Shown: in pieces, positions 42,340 to 57,300 of the stretch
How the letters are laid out: each line of letters opens with the position of its first letter
Position numbering within the stretch: position 1 is the first letter of the stretch
Origin: Aradus depressus
Lineage: Eukaryota; Arthropoda; Insecta; Hemiptera; Aradidae
Length of the DNA stretch: 64,000 nt
Assembly (NCBI GenBank): GCA_963662175.1
Contig: OY759217.1
Coordinates: 48,956,108-49,020,107 of the forward strand
Direction: 5' to 3'
Program-made: the position numbers and the translations under genes
The notes under the pieces: model-generated
What the model was told of the DNA's origin: nothing
Databases searched by the model: none
The model's input: the letters and a program-made list of their open reading frames with translations, nothing else

Positions 42340-45300
42340 TAATTTACTTTATTCTACTTTGCTTATTCCATTATATTATTGACAACTCAAATATTTCTGG
42401 AAGTTATGTTGATAGGATTTCCCGTAGAGGATGTCACAGCCTTAGGTAATCTCAGGTAACCTGAGCATTGTTAAATATGGCAACCTAGCAAATTTAAATG
42501 TCACTTTTCAACTTTGTACGGACGATGGCGTAAGTCGAAATCGCTACGTTTAATGTATATATTTTTGTGAAATTAGACAGTATAAAAGTGAAACAAGTTC
42601 TGTGTTTTTATAAATAACAATATTATAATTACTGACCAAATAAATTTCTAACTGTTCAGCAGCGGGGATTTTCAAGTTGAAATTCCAACCCCCTTTCTTA
42701 CCTGATGTATAAGAATGGTTCAACTCAGCAAACTGACTTTGTTTACGACTAAACCTGATGATGGTGTAATGACAAAACCAGTAGTGTTTTTATAACATGT
42801 TTGTGGAGTATACAATATTTCAAAAAGAAATGTGTTCTATTTATTTAATGATACATTTGGCGTGTTAGTTAGAAAAGACATATTTGTTCGAAATCCATCC
42901 TACAGAGTATTGGTGGCGCTTCATTGGGACATCAGCATCGACAGCAACTGAGTAAACCAGTTTTCTTGAATCTTTTTTCTGTTATATAATTTTTTTCTGT
43001 TTTTCTTTTTTTACCAGACTGTTCTAAAGTATCTGATGGAGCACTTGGACACTGAGGTGATGACTTCAGACTGCGGACAGTCTTTCCGATAGCTGCAGTA
43101 CTTCATAGCAATGGACTTCAGACTGGACCCTCTGCTCTGTGTGGCCTATCATAAGTGCGCACCCCCTACCGCTCTCCCATTCTTACACATATGTGTCCTG
43201 ACTGTTGCAGAGTGATGGATTGTCTGATGGAACACCTGGACACTGAGGTGATGACGGCAGACTGCGGACAGTCTCTCTGACAGCTGCAGTACTTCAGACT
43301 GGACCCTCTGCTCTGTGTTGCCTACCATAAGTTCGCACCCCCTACCGCTCTCCCATTCTTACACATATTTGTCCTGACTGTTGCAGAGTGATGGAGTGTC
43401 TGATGGAACACCTGGACATTGAGGTTATGACTGCAGACTGCGGACAGTCTTTCCGACAGCTGCAGTACTTCAGACTGGACCCTCTGCTCTGTGTGGCCTG
43501 TCATGAGTCCGCACCCGCCACCGCTCTCCTATTCTTACATATATGTGTCCTGACTGTTGCAGAGTGATGGAGTGTCTGATGGAGCACCTGGACACTGAGG
43601 TGATGACTGCAGACTGCGGACAGTCTCTCCGACAACTGCAGTACTTCGTGGCTAGAGACTTCAGGCTGGACCCTCTGCTCTATAAGGCCTGCCGTGAGTC
43701 TGCCCTCCGCTACTGCTCCGCAAAGCCTGCTTGGGCCTCCTCCTCTGCTCAGATTGACCCCGACAGAGGCCCTCTCATACTCCCCTGTCTCTACTCCAAA
43801 CTGACTTCCTCTAATTTTAAGGTTTGATTTTCTCTATATTATAAAAAGATAAAAGATTTCAATAATATAAATAGATACACTTTTATTGCACGAAAGAATA
43901 CACTCTCTCATGGAAATGAGTTCAACAAACAATTCAATAAACAATCATAAGATGAGCTCAAAATCGCGGGCTCGGAACCCGGTCGAGGTCCTTTAATTTT
44001 TTATCTGGGAGATGGAAAAACCTTGAGCACGCCGTCCTTCGGATAGGACGTTAAGCGATGGTACCCAGCCTATACGATGTCAGGTACTCGTTAAAGACCT
44101 CTACCCTACGTGAATAAACCTAGGTAGGCTAAATTAAAGACTCCCGCAGTAGAGTCAGGCCCATGTCCACCAGAGCGACGAAAGAGAACGCTCTGGTAGT
44201 AGGCGATATGAACCCGTATTTAAATCCCGAGCATGAGTCACAATAACTAATTTGAAATTATTCTTATTGAAATGGTAGTTATACTGAAATGCAAGCTGAT
44301 ATGAATTGAAAAGAGTTTTGCAGCTAAATAATTACTAAAACACAATAAATTTGCAAGAATAATTACATAAATAATAAAATGAACCAGCTTTAGGTGCTTA
44401 ATTTTTCATCTCATTACGTTATAATTGTCAGAAATCATAATATTTCATAAGTAATAAATTAAATTACATTGTTCTTGATTTCTAAACCTTTTATGAAAAA
44501 TTAAAATACATTGTTGACCTAATATGTATATTATTTCTTTTCTTGGGAGCCCAACTCACTGACCAGTCGTTAGAGGGAATTATATTCAGAGTTATGTGTG
44601 TGTGTTATAAATAAACGTTATTCGATTTTTGCAAAAATGCGAAATCAAGTTTGTTTAACGGAATTTTATATTTCAAATTCTCCTGAACATTTTCGCGATG
44701 ATATCTCAACATACACCCCATATAGAGAAGGAACAATTAACAGTTTCTACGTCTTTATTCCAGTTGAACGAGGAGTGTATTGTGGAACTGAAGCGAGTGA
44801 TGAGACAGCGTGCGGTGAGTGTTGGTCTGAATCCTGATATCGAACTTTACTGTTTGGACGATCTCTCTCAGTTATGTGTCGGGAAAACTGGAAAAGGTGA
44901 AGAGATGCTCTGTCTTCAGGACAACTTGGAATCGTAAGTACTAGTACACTCCCTGTTAACCGGCATTGTCGGTATTGTGATATAGCCGGTTAACAGAGAG
45001 TTTGTTTCTTAAGATGGTTTCACACTATAATTGTGCTATCGATGTTTCATAATAGAAAAATGACGTCTAATCGTGAGAAAATTAGTGATCGAGTTTTCTT
45101 CGAAAGTTTTCGTTTCAAGATCCTCTGAACACGTTTTGACCATTTTGTCTGTGTGTATGTAGTTGAAACTTTGTGAGCGTTCTAACCCAGCAATGGACTT
45201 CAAATTTGAGATGAAGATGTCACATATGCTAACTTAGGTCTCATTAGATTTTCGCCGAAATCAGATCAAAATGGAGACCTTTTCACTCCGGGGCCTAAGT

Positions 45301-48300
45301 ACATTGTACAATATACTGCTTATGACATAATCAAAACTCTCTTAAAATGAAAGTTGTAGAGAAAATTGAAAGGCACTTGTTATATTAAATACAATTTTTC
45401 GAAGCTCGTCCTGTTTGCGAGATACATCTCAAAAAGAAATGGAAAACCATCTTAAAATGACATCTCCGATCCCATTTTTTTAAAATGTTTGCTTGATTTA
45501 CGCAAAAATGGTTAGTCCTATCGAAAAATTGGTTTTTACTAAATTTCGAACCATCCAAGTGCACTCAAATTTCAGATAGAACGAAAGTTGAAGCGCCACA
45601 ATGAATGTACAATCAATTTCTGCAGAGAATAGTTCAAAGTTATGTTTAAACGAATTTTAGAATATATTTTTGTTATTGGTAATTATTTTAATTAAAAAGA
45701 ACTATTATTAGGATACTACGGGGGAATACAGGATGATATTATTAGGATAATACGGGGGAATACAGGATGCTATTATTAAGATACTACGGGGGAATACAGG
45801 ATGCTATTATTAGGATACTACGGGGGAATACAGGATGCTATTATTAGGATACTACGGGGGAATACAGAATGCTATTATTAGGATACTACGGGGGAATACA
45901 GGATGCTATTATTAGGATACTACGGGGGAATACAGGATGCTATTATTAGGATACTACGGGGGAATATAGGATGCTATTATTAGGATACTACGGGGGAATA
46001 CAGGATGCTATTACAAATAAAAGTAAAGGTAAAAAAATATGTGTGATATGACCATAACAGGACATTTTTTATACCAACAAAGTTTTTGCAGATGAGGTCC
46101 CCCCTTTCCCTTCTCCCGTCTCTCATTCATTTCAAACTGGCATTACTGTGTATAATAATGGTAAGTCACTCAGAATTACCCTGTACAATGAGATCAACAC
46201 ATTACTTTCTTACACAGTAAGGGCAGTTTGAAATTAATTTGATTGACAGGAAGAGGAGCGTCTTGCCACATACTTGCCTGAAAATGTAATATAAAATCGC
46301 GTCCTCCGCTGATAATATCATGCGTTTTGAAGAAAGCGCGTTATCTATGTTTTTATTGTTTTTGTTTTTTTTTCACAAATATATATATTTTTCCAGATTG
46401 AGTCCACAATGCAAGATTCAGGTTTTCAACTTTACGGAAATTCAGTCTGAGCACATTGAATTAAATCCAATTATTGGAACAAATTGTAAAATAGTTATTG
46501 AAGATCTATGTGGGGTGAGTGTAACCATTTTTGTGTGTTTTGTTATGTTAAAACTTACTATAACCAAAACTAAACTTTGGTTCAATATACTTTTATAGTT
46601 AGGGCGGGGGGGCATTGTAGGCATTCACCTAGATTGGCTCTCCATTGTTCGGAAATATATTTCTTTCAAATAAATAATATAAAGTACTGAAATTGAATTT
46701 ACATTTTAAAAAAGTTCACATTAACCTAAACCATAACAGACACGAAAAAAAAAAAAAAAAAAATCGAGGTCATTATTTCCAATTGTATGAGAGAAGGAAG
46801 TGTTGGCCAGTTTCAGACTGCAAAAGAAATACAAATATTTAAAAAAATAAAACCGTTATAAATTATTATTGATGAGCCATGTTGGTCGTGCGGGCTAAAG
46901 CGTAGGGCTTTGATCCCATGGTTCGCAGGTTCGAATCCCGTCCGGGAGTGAGTTTTATTTCCTAGATAGAACTCCCTCCCGGACCATGGATGTTGTAAAT
47001 AACTAGTTAACACAGCGACATGGCTAATATGCATCGTACATAAGGCCAAAAAAATAAATAAATAATAAATATATTGGTTATTATTATAGAGTAATATGCG
47101 GGATTCGAACCCGCAAACCATGGTGAGACCATGCGATCAAAGCCCTACGCTCTAGCCCGCACGGCCACCATAGTCCCCGAATTTAGAAGTTAAGTTGTGA
47201 ATTGTTTTCGGTGTTTATTTGAAACAGTTATCTACTCTTTGTTTGTGAATTAACTTTCTACAATTTAAATAATCTTATGTCTTTTAGATTATAGTGATTT
47301 GTATTATTCATATAAAGACAGTTGTGTGATACTACTTATTTTGATTACTGTTAACATTCAAATATCTTATTCCTAGGAGGCCCTGAACAAAGGCAAAAGT
47401 CAAAGTATAATCGACTGCTTGATAGAACACAAAAATGATCAATTGATGAAGATCCACAACAAGTGTCGGGCTTCGGTAGAACATCATCAGTTGATATCGC
47501 TGAAGGATTATCATTTTACTTTGAAATTTAAGGTATTTATGAAATAAGAGTCAATATGTTTAAGAGGGTGGGTCCTAAAAGCTCGAGATCGTGAGTTCGA
47601 AACTCCGCCGAGACCCTTAGGTTTTTTATCTGGGAGGTAAAAAGAAATCTTGAGCACGCCGTCCTTCAAACGGCGATAGTCCTGAGCATGTACGATGTCA
47701 GGTACCTGTTAAAGATCCCTAGGTAAATAAGCATCGGTAGCCCACATTTAGAACTTCCATAGTAGCGATGAAAGGGAGTTTTGGTAGTAGGCGACTAGTT
47801 AAACCCCAGGCAGGAGTCACAGTAACATAACTCATGTTTTTTTGACCCCTGATTCCAAAATTAAAAAAAATATATATTGTGATATATCGCATATCACAGA
47901 CCGATTGGTAATTATAGTTATGACAGCGACCACGAGAAGCGCACTAGTGGAAGATACATAAAGTGGAGGGGATGGAAATTCAAGGATTCCTCGCTGAAGT
48001 GCGGTATGAGGTAGTAGTCCTAGTTGAGCTGTCGGGGCAGACAGACAGAGTCCTCGTTCAGTTACGAGAGGAGTCAGTCGTCTTCAGTCAGCTATCAGAG
48101 GAGAAGTGAGTCGTCGTTCAGCCACTAAAGGTGGACAGTCCACGTTCAGCTACCAGAGGAGGTAGACAGTCCACGTTCAGCTACCGGAGGAGGTAGTCAT
48201 TCCGAGTTCAGCTGTTGAGCTGGACAGTTATTCAGAGTTGAGCTGTTGAGGGAGAGGACATTCCTGGCTGAGCTGTGGGAAGAAGGAGACTCCTGTTTGA

Positions 48301-51300
48301 GCGGACGTAGGAGACCGAAGACTCTCATTTTGCTGCTGGAGGGAAATCATCCCTGCTGCCTACTTCGAAGGGACTGGAAGTTCCTCAATCTTTGTGGATC
48401 CTGGAGGAGAAACCACAGGCTTGAGTGTGGTTATGAATAAAGAAGACTTACAAGGTAACGGAATCATTTATTTTACATTTTTCCGACATCGAGACGAATG
48501 GCTGGCTGATCATCAATAGACACCTTCATGTTGCGGGAGTTACCAGAACATTTAAGTCTATATAAATTATTTCATGTTTTATAGATATTTTATTCCAGAT
48601 GTGCGATTATGGAGGGACGCCTCACTAATATATGTCAATAATTGTGTTAATAAATGTATGTTGTCTTATAAATTGTTCTCTAAATTCTCTATAGCCTAGT
48701 TCACCTTCTGAGTACGCATGTTAACCCCAAAAGTAAAATCATTTTCATAGTAATTAATAAAAGTTTAAAGCCCCCAAGCAGAGATCATCCCAATTTATGG
48801 TGGATTGTGCCGGGTATAGCTTCGATCTATTATATGTAAATTAAGAACATCTCAATTTATGGTGGAGTTGTGCCGGGTATAGCTTCAATCTATTATATGA
48901 GGCAAAGATCATCTCAATTTATGGTGGAGGCGCCGGGTATAGCTTCAATCTATTATATGAGGCAGAGATCATCTCAATATATTGTTTATGAACACTATAA
49001 CTCCCGAATGAATGGACGGCCCTTATTGATTTTTGGCCAGATCGAGGAGGAGGCACAAAAACTCTAATAAATGCTGATGCATTGAATGTATCGACATGAA
49101 ATTTTATATTTAAATTCAAAACCTCGTAAGGACGACACCTATTAGTTTTCCGAAAATTCAGCCGAAGAGAAAGGGAGATCAGAGGAGGGGCTCAACTCAA
49201 AAACCCTAATTACTGCCGATGTAATGAGTATATGTATACAAAATTTAGTATGAGGATTCAGGAGTTCCTTCGTAATTCAACTATTAATTTTTAGCCCAAA
49301 CAATTGGTTTTGGAGGGAGAGCGAAAACATATTTGATTATTTTTTGCAGGGATTACCGTTGCCTTTTTTCAGCTTAAACTGGCAGCAGCCTATAGAGAGT
49401 TCATTCTTTCTGCCCTCTTGTGCCTTTTGTGTAGTCCGGTCTCAATTTATCATGGAATTATCTATTTATTATTGTTTGTTTTTTTGTCAGAAAGCGTGCA
49501 AGGACCACGTGAGCCGATTCTGTCCAGGGGCGAAGAACAAGGCGGAGGTGGTGCGGTGTCTGTCGGAGGTGATCCGAAATGAGACGCTAGCAGACAGCAA
49601 GCCCAAAGTGTCCAAAGAGTGTCATCAGCAGCTGAAACAGCAGCTTCTCCAGCAGAGGGAGAGCATCGACCTGAACCCCCGACTGAAGGCTGACTGTACG
49701 AGGGACATCCGGAGGCTCTGTTCCTCCCTGCATCCTGGCAACGCTAAGGTATCACAACTTTACCTAATATCCGACAAAACGTATTCGACTAGATGATTGG
49801 TATATTATTACGCCTGCTGCTAAACAAGTGGGTTACTGAGAATGTCATTATTAAAATTAATAGTATTTCCATTTTTGTAGATATTTAAAAATGGACATTT
49901 TCCACTGTTATGAGAGCAAGTTCTTTCTGAGATTCAAAATATACCAAATACACAGACGTTTCGGGTGTATTGACCCATCACCAGTTTCTAAAATTGTAAA
50001 TAATATTTAATTAGTAACCATCATTACGATGTTCGTCATTAATTTAATATAAATAACATTTCTAAATTATTTAAAATACAAAAACGCTAACTGACCATTT
50101 GTTGTTTCCTGGATATTTTCTTTTTAATATTTATAATGGTTCATCATATAATTTTCCACAAAAACCTCTGAATCTTTTCAGGGTCAACTTATAGATTATC
50201 TATCTTACATAATATTTATATATATAGTTAAATTAATTTACTGGTAATTTGAGTAAATAGCATAATATATATTACAGCTTATTACTAGTATAATATATAG
50301 TAAACATTACAGGTTATTATTATAGTATATATGTTGTACATATTACAGATTATTACTATAGTATATAGAATATTTGATGGTAAATTCGTTCCTGGTCTTT
50401 CTTACAACAATCTTGGAATCTAGGTTTCATCACATGCCTCTGCCGGGTTTCGAACCTGCGATATTGAGTTCAGTAGACAAACTAGCTACCTCTGAGCTAC
50501 TGGCGCCCTCACGGCTCCCTTTTTATAAAAATCAACTTAATTTTATTGAAAGAAATAAATGATTAAATTTTGACATTCGGACATAATGCCAAAAAATGAA
50601 CTATTACCTTTTTATTTTGAAGAAATTGTAAAAATAAATTTTTTTTTCTGACAAAAATTACGAACGTCTGAATTGTTTTTTTTACAGCCGAATCGTTTTT
50701 GTTCTTTGACAATTTCCCAGTTAGATTTTTTCGATAGGACACTAGATCTTCCCTTCTCTGTGGGGCTTGCTTCTCTTGGTGCTGGAAAATCAGTCTCAGG
50801 TAATCTCAGAATTGTATAAATACCCCAATTTAGCAACCTTAAATGGACATTTTGTGCTGACGATGACGTTCGCCGAAACCGGTACACTATAGTTATATAT
50901 TTTTGTGGAATTAGACAAAATTAATACAAATAAACATACAAAATAAATATTAAACAAGTTTTTAATAGCTATCCATTACATCGAAACATATCGCAAAAAT
51001 GTATTCGGAACTTATTAAACAGCCTCTGTTGTTTGTTTAGGTTCTGGAGTGTCTGATGTCGAACAAACGTAACCTTTCAAACGAGTGTTGGCGAAGGATC
51101 TTCAATGTGGAGAAACAAGACCTGGCGGACAGTTCCACCGACTACACCCTGATGACTGTCTGCAAGCCCATGTTGGACAAGTACTGTAACAAGACTGAGG
51201 AACAGCCTCTCGCCTGTCTCAGGGTCTGTATATATACGTATGTAGATTTGTATATGTAGACTAAATCAACTGATAAATAGTATTGCCGTCAATTTCCAAT

Positions 51301-54300
51301 CCTCTCTAAGGCATTCAAATAGAGCATAATTGAACTAAACTAAAACAAATGTGAAAACATCGCAAAATAGCAGATTGTCTCTAAAAACATTTAGAGTGTG
51401 AAAATGATACTACTCTTCTTCTTATATGGTTCACGGTTGCAAATTAATACCACAGATGTAAGTATAACTGAATTGAACAATATCAAGCAAAATTAACATG
51501 AAAATCGTTACAAGAGTTATATTATGTAAGCCAGTCGGGGTGAATGTAATGCATACATTTAAATTAACCTTATACTAATTATTAAATAAATTGATGAATA
51601 ACTTTATTGCTCATAAAGAATTTATGTTGCAGCAAGGAGTTCGATACATAATCATAAATACAATTTATACATAATAAGGACTAAACTAAAATGAAACAAA
51701 GCAGATATCATTAATTAACGAAACAGCAGGAGTGATTTCTTTATAATAAAATATAATACAACAACTTTATTCTTAAAACAAAGAACAAAAATAAAAAATA
51801 CAATACTGATATTAATAAAAAAGTTATATAAAATAAAGCAATGAATAGGTAAACACATTCATTTAGAGCTTTCCTCAACTTCAAAGTTGGGAGAACAATG
51901 AGATAAATATCATGAAGCTTCTTTTCATCTGAAACTATTAGTAAATTGTGGAGATGTGTCTTTTGTTAAGAGACATCTATCGGAACATCGCCCAAATAGC
52001 TAGCCAGGTGTTCATCTCTAGATGGGGCAGCCTATCAGAATGTGGAAAGCGGACCACGTAATTATTAAATAAAGACAAGCCACCTGCTTCTGGTACAGGA
52101 TTTTATCAAGAATAGTCTTCCATTGTTATTGAAATTTAATTGTACTTTTGAATATCAAGAAAAAGTGTAATTTGAGAAAGTATTGCTCCATTGTCATTGT
52201 TAACGTTAATCAAAAAATATATCGATGGTTAGAGCACAAAAAATGTATGTCCATTTTTGTCTGATTTCAAATATTTATAATTTTCTATACAATCTTGGTC
52301 ATTTTTACGTTGTGCTCAAATATTGCATGTCCTCTTAAAGCACAAATAAATTGTATACCATATAGCTCAAATTTGAGAATCCACCAAAATAATCGACCGG
52401 ACTATTATAGTCAGGCGCACCAGTCATTGTAGTCAGTGGGCTCTTACTTTGCTTTCTTTTTTACATTTAGATGAGATTTTCAATATATTGTAGGGGAAGG
52501 GATTGGGCTGTTCTGGACCATTATTGTTCGTTCTTTAAGTAACTCAGGTCTGTTCGGTTTATGCATGATATCGCTTTCCTTGGAGAACAAAGACACAACT
52601 ATTAAATTGGGATAGTTTCTGTTATATGTATCACTTCTTTCAGAAAAACCTTATATTTTTAGTGGAATAATGGAATAATTGTAATAACAGTAGCTGATCG
52701 CTTGATAAAAAAGGCGTCGGTGAATCACCGGCAATGTGCTTCCCCAGAAGGAATTATTCAATTAACATTTCGCTCTCTTAGAGACGTAAAAAAAAAAAAT
52801 TAAGCACGTCATCCTTCGGATGGGACATTAAGCGATGGCCCTGAGCCTGTAGGATGTCAGATACTCGTTAAAGACCCCTACCCTATGTGAATAAAAATCT
52901 AGAATAGGCAAAATTTTCTATAGTAGAGTCAGACTCATGTCCACCAGAGTAACGAAAGAGGGCTCTGGTAGTAGGCGATATGATCTTGTAGTTAAAGCCC
53001 GGGCACGAGTCGTAATAACTAACTGCCAATGTAATGAATTTATCGACACAATTTAGTGTGAGGATTGAGGAGCCCCTATGTAAGTCAACTGTTGAATATT
53101 AGCGCAAAGGGACGACTGGTTTTGGAGGGGGAGCGAAAAATTAATTTATTAAATCGTTTTGGGGAAATACATTGTCGGTGATTCAGCGACGACTTTTTGT
53201 ATATGTAATCTTGTTCGCAAATTCTACTATATATATATATTTATATAAAATATCTTTAATAATTTAATTTTTTTATTTATTCTGTTTTAGAAATACAAGT
53301 ACAATGTAGAATTCGACTACAAATGTAGGAATGTTGTTTTGAAAAGGATCTCTGAACAGAATTCCGACTCTCGGTTGAATCCCGGTCTTCAGACTGACTG
53401 CAGAAGAGATATTTCCCGGTATTGCACTGAAACATTGGAGGTTCGGACAGATAACCTCGAAGAGAACGTCATTAGCTGTCTCAAGGTGATCTAGCTATAT
53501 TTATCTTTATTATAATCTTTACAGATGAAACTGTAAGGGAGGGAGGAGGGGTCTTTACTTGGGGTATTTGTAAACTATTTGGTTTTTTTAAAAAGCATTT
53601 CAGGTCAAATAAAGACCAAGAAACTGTTATTTACCTTTCGTGCCTGTTTTTTTTCTCTATCATTAATGAAAAATGGCTGAACTATCATATTTTGAACCTG
53701 ATTCAGGACTAACTTTTAGGATATCAGGATACATTTGATTTCAGAGCCACTGAATAGAGGGGGGGGAGCGATTACTAGGAGGCAGAAAAAATTATTTCAT
53801 GTTTTATCAGTTGTTATTGATCAAGCACCTTGTTAAGAATTAACCAGGGGTGATTCGCTCCACAATCACGGCTGACTTAATATATTAAGATGAGATTTTT
53901 GCAAAAAAGTAGTCGGTGAGGCACCGGCAACGTGCGCAGCCCAGAGCGAATTAATCAATTAACTTTTCGCTCCGCCTCCAAAACCAGTCGACCGTTTGCG
54001 CTAATATTCAGTAGTTGACTTACGTAGGGGCTCCTAAATGCTCATACTAAATTTTGTGTAGATAAATTCATTACGTCGGCAGTTATTGGGGTCTTTGAGT
54101 TGGGGCCCCCTCTGATCCCCCTTCCCTTCTGCCAATTCGGCTGAAAGTTAATAAGTGTCGCCCTTATGGGATTTCGAATTACGTGTCGGTACATTCATTA
54201 CAACGGCAGTCATTAAAGTTTTTGAGTTAAGCCTCTCCATTAATCCCTCCTCCGCTCGACCGATTTGGCTGAAAATCGATAGGTGTTGTCCTTATGGAGT

Positions 54301-57300
54301 TTTGGTCACGCATATAAAATTTCGTGTCGATATATTCGTTCTATCGGGGGGTTATCGTGTTAACAGACACACTGACAGGCAGATTTTTTTTTTCATATTT
54401 AAATCTAGCGGTCAGAAAACGTAAAATTCCGTTGAAAACACCACATCGAACTTTGAACCGATTACATAACTTCCCCTATACTTCGTATAGCTGGGGAAGT
54501 AAACAATACACTGACTCACCGTTCCAACATGAAACTATTGTACTTATTAAACAAATAATTCATTTTGTTTTTATTGATTATTGATTTTTAGATTCAGTTT
54601 CGTGCTGGAAAACTGGAGCAAAAATGCAAAAATCAAGTGATCTCTATTCTTCAAGAGGCAGCTTTAAATTATCAGCTAAATCCTCTTCTGAAGACAGCTT
54701 GCGCCTCAGAGGTAAACTGTTAATGATGCTGATTGTCCGAATAAATGTCTGCGATCTGTGTCCATAAAGGGGAAAGTTAATATAATAAATAAATACAAAG
54801 AACTAGTTTAAGTGTTATATTGTCTAATTCCACAAAAATAAAGTGTACTGCTTTCTACTTATGCCATTGTCAGGCAGAAAGTTCAAAAGTGACATTTAAG
54901 TTTGCTAGGTTGTCATATTTAGAGGTCTTATAGTAGCGCCGGTATATCTTGGCCCTTCGGGGGGGGGGGGGGGGGGGGGGGGCCAGTTCGCTTGGAGGGA
55001 GGAAACGGGAGGGGATAGCCAGTAGGAACCCATGAAAACGACGCGGTCGCCATGAACGCCAGGAACGTCTCCCTGTTGCCATTTGTTTCCGAACGGGAAA
55101 GAAGAGGGTTGTGGAGTTTGGCAACGTCGCCACCCTCTCCTTGAACTGGCCACACCCCCCCGAAGGGCCAAGATATACCGGCGCTACTATAGTAATCCTT
55201 GATCTTATTATCGCTGTGTATATTCTTGACACGACGGGGTGTCAACCCCCTTGTTTTACCGACAGCTCTTCAACATTACCATAAGGCTCGATGGAGTTCT
55301 AAGGCGCGTTGCACACTAGAGAAACCAGTTTCATCAAATCGGTTTCATGAAACGTGTTTCTAGAAACTAGTTTCATGTGGACATGCACATAGAGGAAACG
55401 GTTTTTCATCAGTTTCGTCATGTCAGAAGTAGAGGATGCGTTTGTTTTGTAGTGGTGGCTGCGGAAGAAGGAAAAAAAAAAACGGAAGTATTGGGTTCAC
55501 CCTTTGATCAGAGATCGGCAACACAGCACTTAAGTTGAAGCCCGGGAACTAAGTTAACCCTGTCAAATTTAAATCAGAATGTCAAAGCCTCTTTTTGACA
55601 GTTTCGTGGAGTTAGTTGGCCCTCAAATAATGAAGAAGGACACCAACTGGAGGCTGAATTTTTGAATCGAACCTGTACTTTCCACTTCCTGTGCCACTGT
55701 TTCCCATGTCCTTTGAACTTTGTCCCTGTTGCTGTAGTCCTTCAGATGGAAATCGTACAGACGTGGATGTTGCTTCCGCTAACTTCACTTGAAAGGGAAT
55801 GGAAACATTCGCCATTTCTGTCGAAAATCGTCCGACAAACGTGCAAATTCTTTATTTAATGAAAATGACAAGTCTCGAAACGTGAAGCTGAAGTCACAAG
55901 AAACCGTTTTTACAAGTTGCATGAAACCGCCGTGATTACCTCCTAGGTTCCTTCCTCTTCCAAATGTTAAAATCCAAAGAACCTTACTACCTTTACCAAA
56001 TGTTCCAATTCAATTCCTCTGTCCACCAAAGACACACCAGATCCCGTCCTTCGGACCTCTTCATCCCCTCCCATCGTTCCTCTGCCTTCCACAACTCTTT
56101 CCTTGTCCAAGCCTCCTCCCTCTGGAACTCCCTGCCTCCCCTCATCCGTCACTCTCCTTCTATGGCCTCCTTCAAATCCTCCCTATTCCAATTCCTCCTC
56201 AATAAACAATCCTCTCCCTCTGATTAGCCTCTTATTCCCCTTCTTCCATACTTTCCCTCTCCTTAACATATTTTATTATTTTTTTTCATTGTCTTTGCTT
56301 ATTTATTTTATTTATATTTTCATCTTCATCCTCTTATTTTATTTTTTTATTTATTTTTTCATAAGTTTTTCTTAAATTAATTTTATAGGAAGCCTGGGCT
56401 AGATTCCCTCCTCCACAAGCTTGTTTTTTATATGCATACCTACTGTTTTTTCTCTTTATTTTATTTTATCCTCTACATATTTACTTAGACATATTTATCC
56501 TATCTTGATGTCTTCTTAATGAATCTGTAATTTAACTCATTTTTTACTATTATTTTTTAAGTTTACTTATTTATTATTTATTTTTAATTTTATCATAATT
56601 ATTTATTTTATTTTTATTCAATGATTTTTTTTACTTAGTTTTATTTATTTTGCTCTTGGTTTTATCCACTGTAGCACCTTTATCCCATCACTGATATTTC
56701 ATTTTATTTGTTACTCTGTCCAGTGTCTGTCATGTATTTATTCTTAGGGGACCTCGGTCCCAGAATAAAATTTATTTTCATTTCATTCATTCAAACCGGG
56801 TTTCAAGAAACTGATGAAACTTGAGTTTCATGAAACGCTATGTGCACGACCCTGTGCGATTTACCTTATTTTACGATCATTTTGAAACAAATGGTTGCAT
56901 ACAACTTCCGTTTCATGTTTCATGAAACTGGGTTTTCCAGTGTGCACCGCGCCTTACATTTCTCCAGTTAAGTTTACTTTCATTGTCACTCCTATAGTTG
57001 TGATATCTTAAAAATGTTGTTATTTCTTCAATATATTTTCATATTACTTTTTATAAAACCATTAATATCAATATATCGCACATCATCTCATGGAGTGTAT
57101 CTAAAATGTTGTTGCAGATCCGTCAGTACTGTGAAACAGAGGAGGACAAGTTGGGGAGGGGGCAGGTGGAGGAGTGTCTAAAAGAGGCCCTCAAGAATGG
57201 GCACATCACAAACGTGTTCTGTAAACAGGAGATCTTTGAGTTGGTCGAGGAGTCTAAGGCAGACGTAAGGGCGGACCCACATCTGTACAAGGCATGCAAC

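Noticed and set aside
47960..48440. Possible coding exon with GTTCAGCTACC repeats
   Set aside because: Short frames change between repeats; the minirepeats and AATAAAG suit a non-coding LTR better.
54870..55245. Proline-rich ORFs of 88-120 aa
   Set aside because: They translate the G tract of the inverted-repeat element; three overlapping frames are all open there.
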